DNA from: Massilia sp. WG5
GTDB lineage: Bacteria > Pseudomonadota > Gammaproteobacteria > Burkholderiales > Burkholderiaceae_D
Assembly: GCF_001412595.2 (NCBI RefSeq)
Contig: NZ_CP012640.2
Span: forward strand, 5,270,001 to 5,334,000
DNA length: 64,000 nucleotides
Reading direction: 5' to 3'
The position numbers were made by a program, and so were the translations under genes. Numbering within the stretch: the first letter of the stretch is position 1; each line of letters opens with the position of its first letter. The notes under the pieces were generated by a model. That model searched no databases. It saw only the letters and a program-made list of their open reading frames with translations, and had not been told where the DNA came from. Shown here piece by piece: positions 62,512-64,000 of the stretch.

Positions 62512-64000
62512 TCAGGTTTCCTTCTCAAGGATGGCGGCGAGCGAGTGGCGGACGGCCTCGAACTCTTGTTCCATGTTGTTCAGGAGCGAATCGGCCCCTT
62601 CGGTGGTATCGGCGCGGCCGAGGTGCTCCATTTCCTTGCACAGGGCGGCGAGGGCCTCGGCGCCGACGTTGGCGCTGGCGGATTTCAGGGTATGGGCGAT
62701 GCGGCGCACGTTGCCGGTGTCCATGCCGTCGATCGCGCGGCGCAGGATGCTGAGCTGCTGCGGGGTGTCATCGACATAGGCATTGATCACCTTCTGCACC
62801 AGGGCGTCGCCGCGCTCGCGCGACAGCATGCGGATCTTTTCCAGCGCCGTGCGGTTGATGACGTCGCGCTGGATCACCTCGACGGATTCGGGCGGCAGGC
62901 GCGGCGGCTCGTCCTCGTGGTGCACGGTGGCCGCCAGAGGCAGCGCCATCCAGCGCCCGATCACGGCCGCCAGTTCCTGCTGGGCGAAGGGCTTCGACAG
63001 GTAGTCGTCCATGCCGGCGGCGAGACAGGCTTCGCGGTCGCCCTGCAGCGCGTTGGCGGTGATCGCAATGATCGGCAGCACCCGTCCGTGTCCGGCCTCG
63101 CGCTCATCGCGGCGGATCGCGGCGGTGGCGGCGAAGCCGTCCATCACCGGCATCTGGCAATCCATCAGCACGCAGTCGTAGCCGCCCGCATTTCCTCCTG
63201 CTTGTACGGCATGCAGGGCCTCCAGGCCGTTGCGGGCGCAGTCAACCTTCAGGTCCAGGCTTTCCAGCATGGCCCGCGCGACTTCGACGTTGACCGGATT
63301 GTCCTCGGCCAGCAGCACGCGGCGGCAGCGCACCTTGCCGGCTTCGTGGCGCAGCGGCTGGAGCGGTACGAAGCGCGCCGCCGGCGCCACCTGGCCGCGC
63401 GGGCGCGTCGCCAGGCAGGCGAACAGGTCGGCGGCGCGCGCCGGCTTGATCAGTTGGTAGGCCACCCCGGCTTCGCGGCGCTGCACCGGATCTGCCGCCA
63501 GCTTCTCGGGCGACAGCAGGATCACGCGGGTGGCGCGCGTGGCGGCGTCAAGCTTGATGCTGGCCGCCAGCAGCAGGCCGCTGCCCTGTTCCAGCTCCAT
63601 GTCGAGGACGGCGGCATCGTAGGCTTGGCCCGTGCGCGCGGCCTCGTGCAGGCGTTCCAGGGCTTCGTCGGCGCTGTCGGCGCCATCGCACTCGACGCGC
63701 CAGGCGCCCAGGTGGCGCTCCAGGCCCACGCGGCTGCTGCCGTTCTCGTCGACCACCAGCACGCGCAGGCCGTCGATGGTGTGTTGGTGGTCGCCGGGCG
63801 CGTCCGGATCGACGCGGCGCTTGTCGAAGGCCACCGTGAACCAGAACACCGAGCCTTGCGTGCGGGCGTTGTCGACCCCGATCGAGCCGCCCATCAGCTC
63901 GACCAGCTGCTTCGAGATCGCCAGTCCGAGGCCGGTGCCGCCGAACTTGCGGGTGGTCGAGTCGTCGGCCTGCGAGAAGGCTTCGAAGATGCGCCCGCGC
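62512..64000 (-). CDS. Hybrid sensor histidine kinase (HATPase-REC-REC-Hpt), 3' part only
   Basis: The frame is open to the window edge, so the sensor and phosphoacceptor parts lie outside. It reads: end of the HATPase domain with G2 box ([15 protein letters not shown]), a first receiver ([31 protein letters not shown]), a second receiver with the usual residues ([34 protein letters not shown]), and a C-terminal Hpt domain ([14 protein letters not shown], phospho-His). This is a full phosphorelay in one chain. It is coupled to the REC-GGDEF-EAL gene that follows. Confidence 0.93.
   Translation of the reverse strand, partial: RGRIFEAFSQADDSTTRKFGGTGLGLAISKQLVELMGGSIGVDNARTQGSVFWFTVAFDKRRVDPDAPGDHQHTIDGLRVLVVDENGSSRVGLERHLGAWRVECDGADSADEALERLHEAARTGQAYDAAVLDMELEQGSGLLLAASIKLDAATRATRVILLSPEKLAADPVQRREAGVAYQLIKPARAADLFACLATRPRGQVAPAARFVPLQPLRHEAGKVRCRRVLLAEDNPVNVEVARAMLESLDLKVDCARNGLEALHAVQAGGNAGGYDCVLMDCQMPVMDGFAATAAIRRDEREAGHGRVLPIIAITANALQGDREACLAAGMDDYLSKPFAQQELAAVIGRWMALPLAATVHHEDEPPRLPPESVEVIQRDVINRTALEKIRMLSRERGDALVQKVINAYVDDTPQQLSILRRAIDGMDTGNVRRIAHTLKSASANVGAEALAALCKEMEHLGRADTTEGADSLLNNMEQEFEAVRHSLAAILEKET

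Overview
The window is a contiguous piece of a high-GC chromosome with dense, strongly G/C-ending coding sequence. Gene content and order point to a betaproteobacterium of the Oxalobacteraceae, most like Massilia and its relatives. Pointers are a complete ybgC-tolQRAB-pal-cpoB operon, a ZTP riboswitch in front of glyA-nrdR, ribD/ribE/ribBA/ribH/nusB, a 4.5S RNA gene just upstream of dnaX-ybaB-recR, and a TerD/DUF475 pair. This assignment comes from gene order and recognised protein families, not from a search. No phage, insertion sequence, CRISPR array or rRNA was seen.

Layout. 1-9 kb: the end of a hybrid histidine kinase; a secreted metallo-beta-lactamase-fold hydrolase; a marR-clc operon divergent from an HPP-CBS transporter gene; an ECF sigma factor followed by two periplasmic proteins (DUF4142 and a cupredoxin); a SEC-C protein; and an exported esterase. 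9-16 kb: SrkA-like kinase, a 772-residue alanine-rich coiled-coil protein, a secreted esterase, a DUF475-TerD operon and a PAP2-like protein. 16-21 kb: a two-gene RND efflux operon preceded by three 20-bp direct repeats and ended by a strong terminator. 21-27 kb: a Gly/Thr-repeat lipoprotein, NAD(P)H-hydrate dehydratase with a histidine phosphatase, cystine symporter TcyP, a 5'-nucleotidase, a signal-less transglycosylase-like protein and tRNA-Lys. 27-33 kb: the tol-pal operon, which links the inner membrane, peptidoglycan and outer membrane.

33-48.5 kb: ydfG, then a long run of mostly + strand genes. It starts with a recognisable promoter and ZTP riboswitch, then glyA and nrdR, a minor-pilin cluster (pilV-pilW-pilX-pilE-fimT, without pilY1), ribD-ribE, a convergent pair of secreted peptidases (S9 and M16), and ribBA-ribH-nusB. 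One-carbon and purine status (riboswitch, glyA), nucleotide reduction (nrdR) and riboflavin synthesis are therefore neighbours, with pilus and peptidase genes inserted between them. 48.5-57.7 kb: a membrane-anchored lytic transglycosylase, ubiD behind an AT-rich leader, 4.5S RNA, dnaX-ybaB-yciI-like-recR, a glycosyltransferase and a DUF2334 deacetylase. 57.7-64 kb: a penicillin-acylase-type hydrolase, and a translationally coupled pair in which a hybrid kinase (HATPase-REC-REC-Hpt, running off the window) precedes a REC-PAS-GGDEF-EAL c-di-GMP protein.

The main items worth a second look are the direct repeats before the efflux operon, the ClC protein whose selectivity filter has His instead of Ser, the large coiled-coil protein, the Gly/Thr repeat lipoprotein, the pilus cluster without pilY1, the AT-rich start of ubiD, two copies of a long inverted repeat (one in the leader of the sigma factor gene), and repeated tail-to-tail overlaps of convergent genes. 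I did not find a clearly new multi-gene system; most of the window is ordinary housekeeping chromosome.
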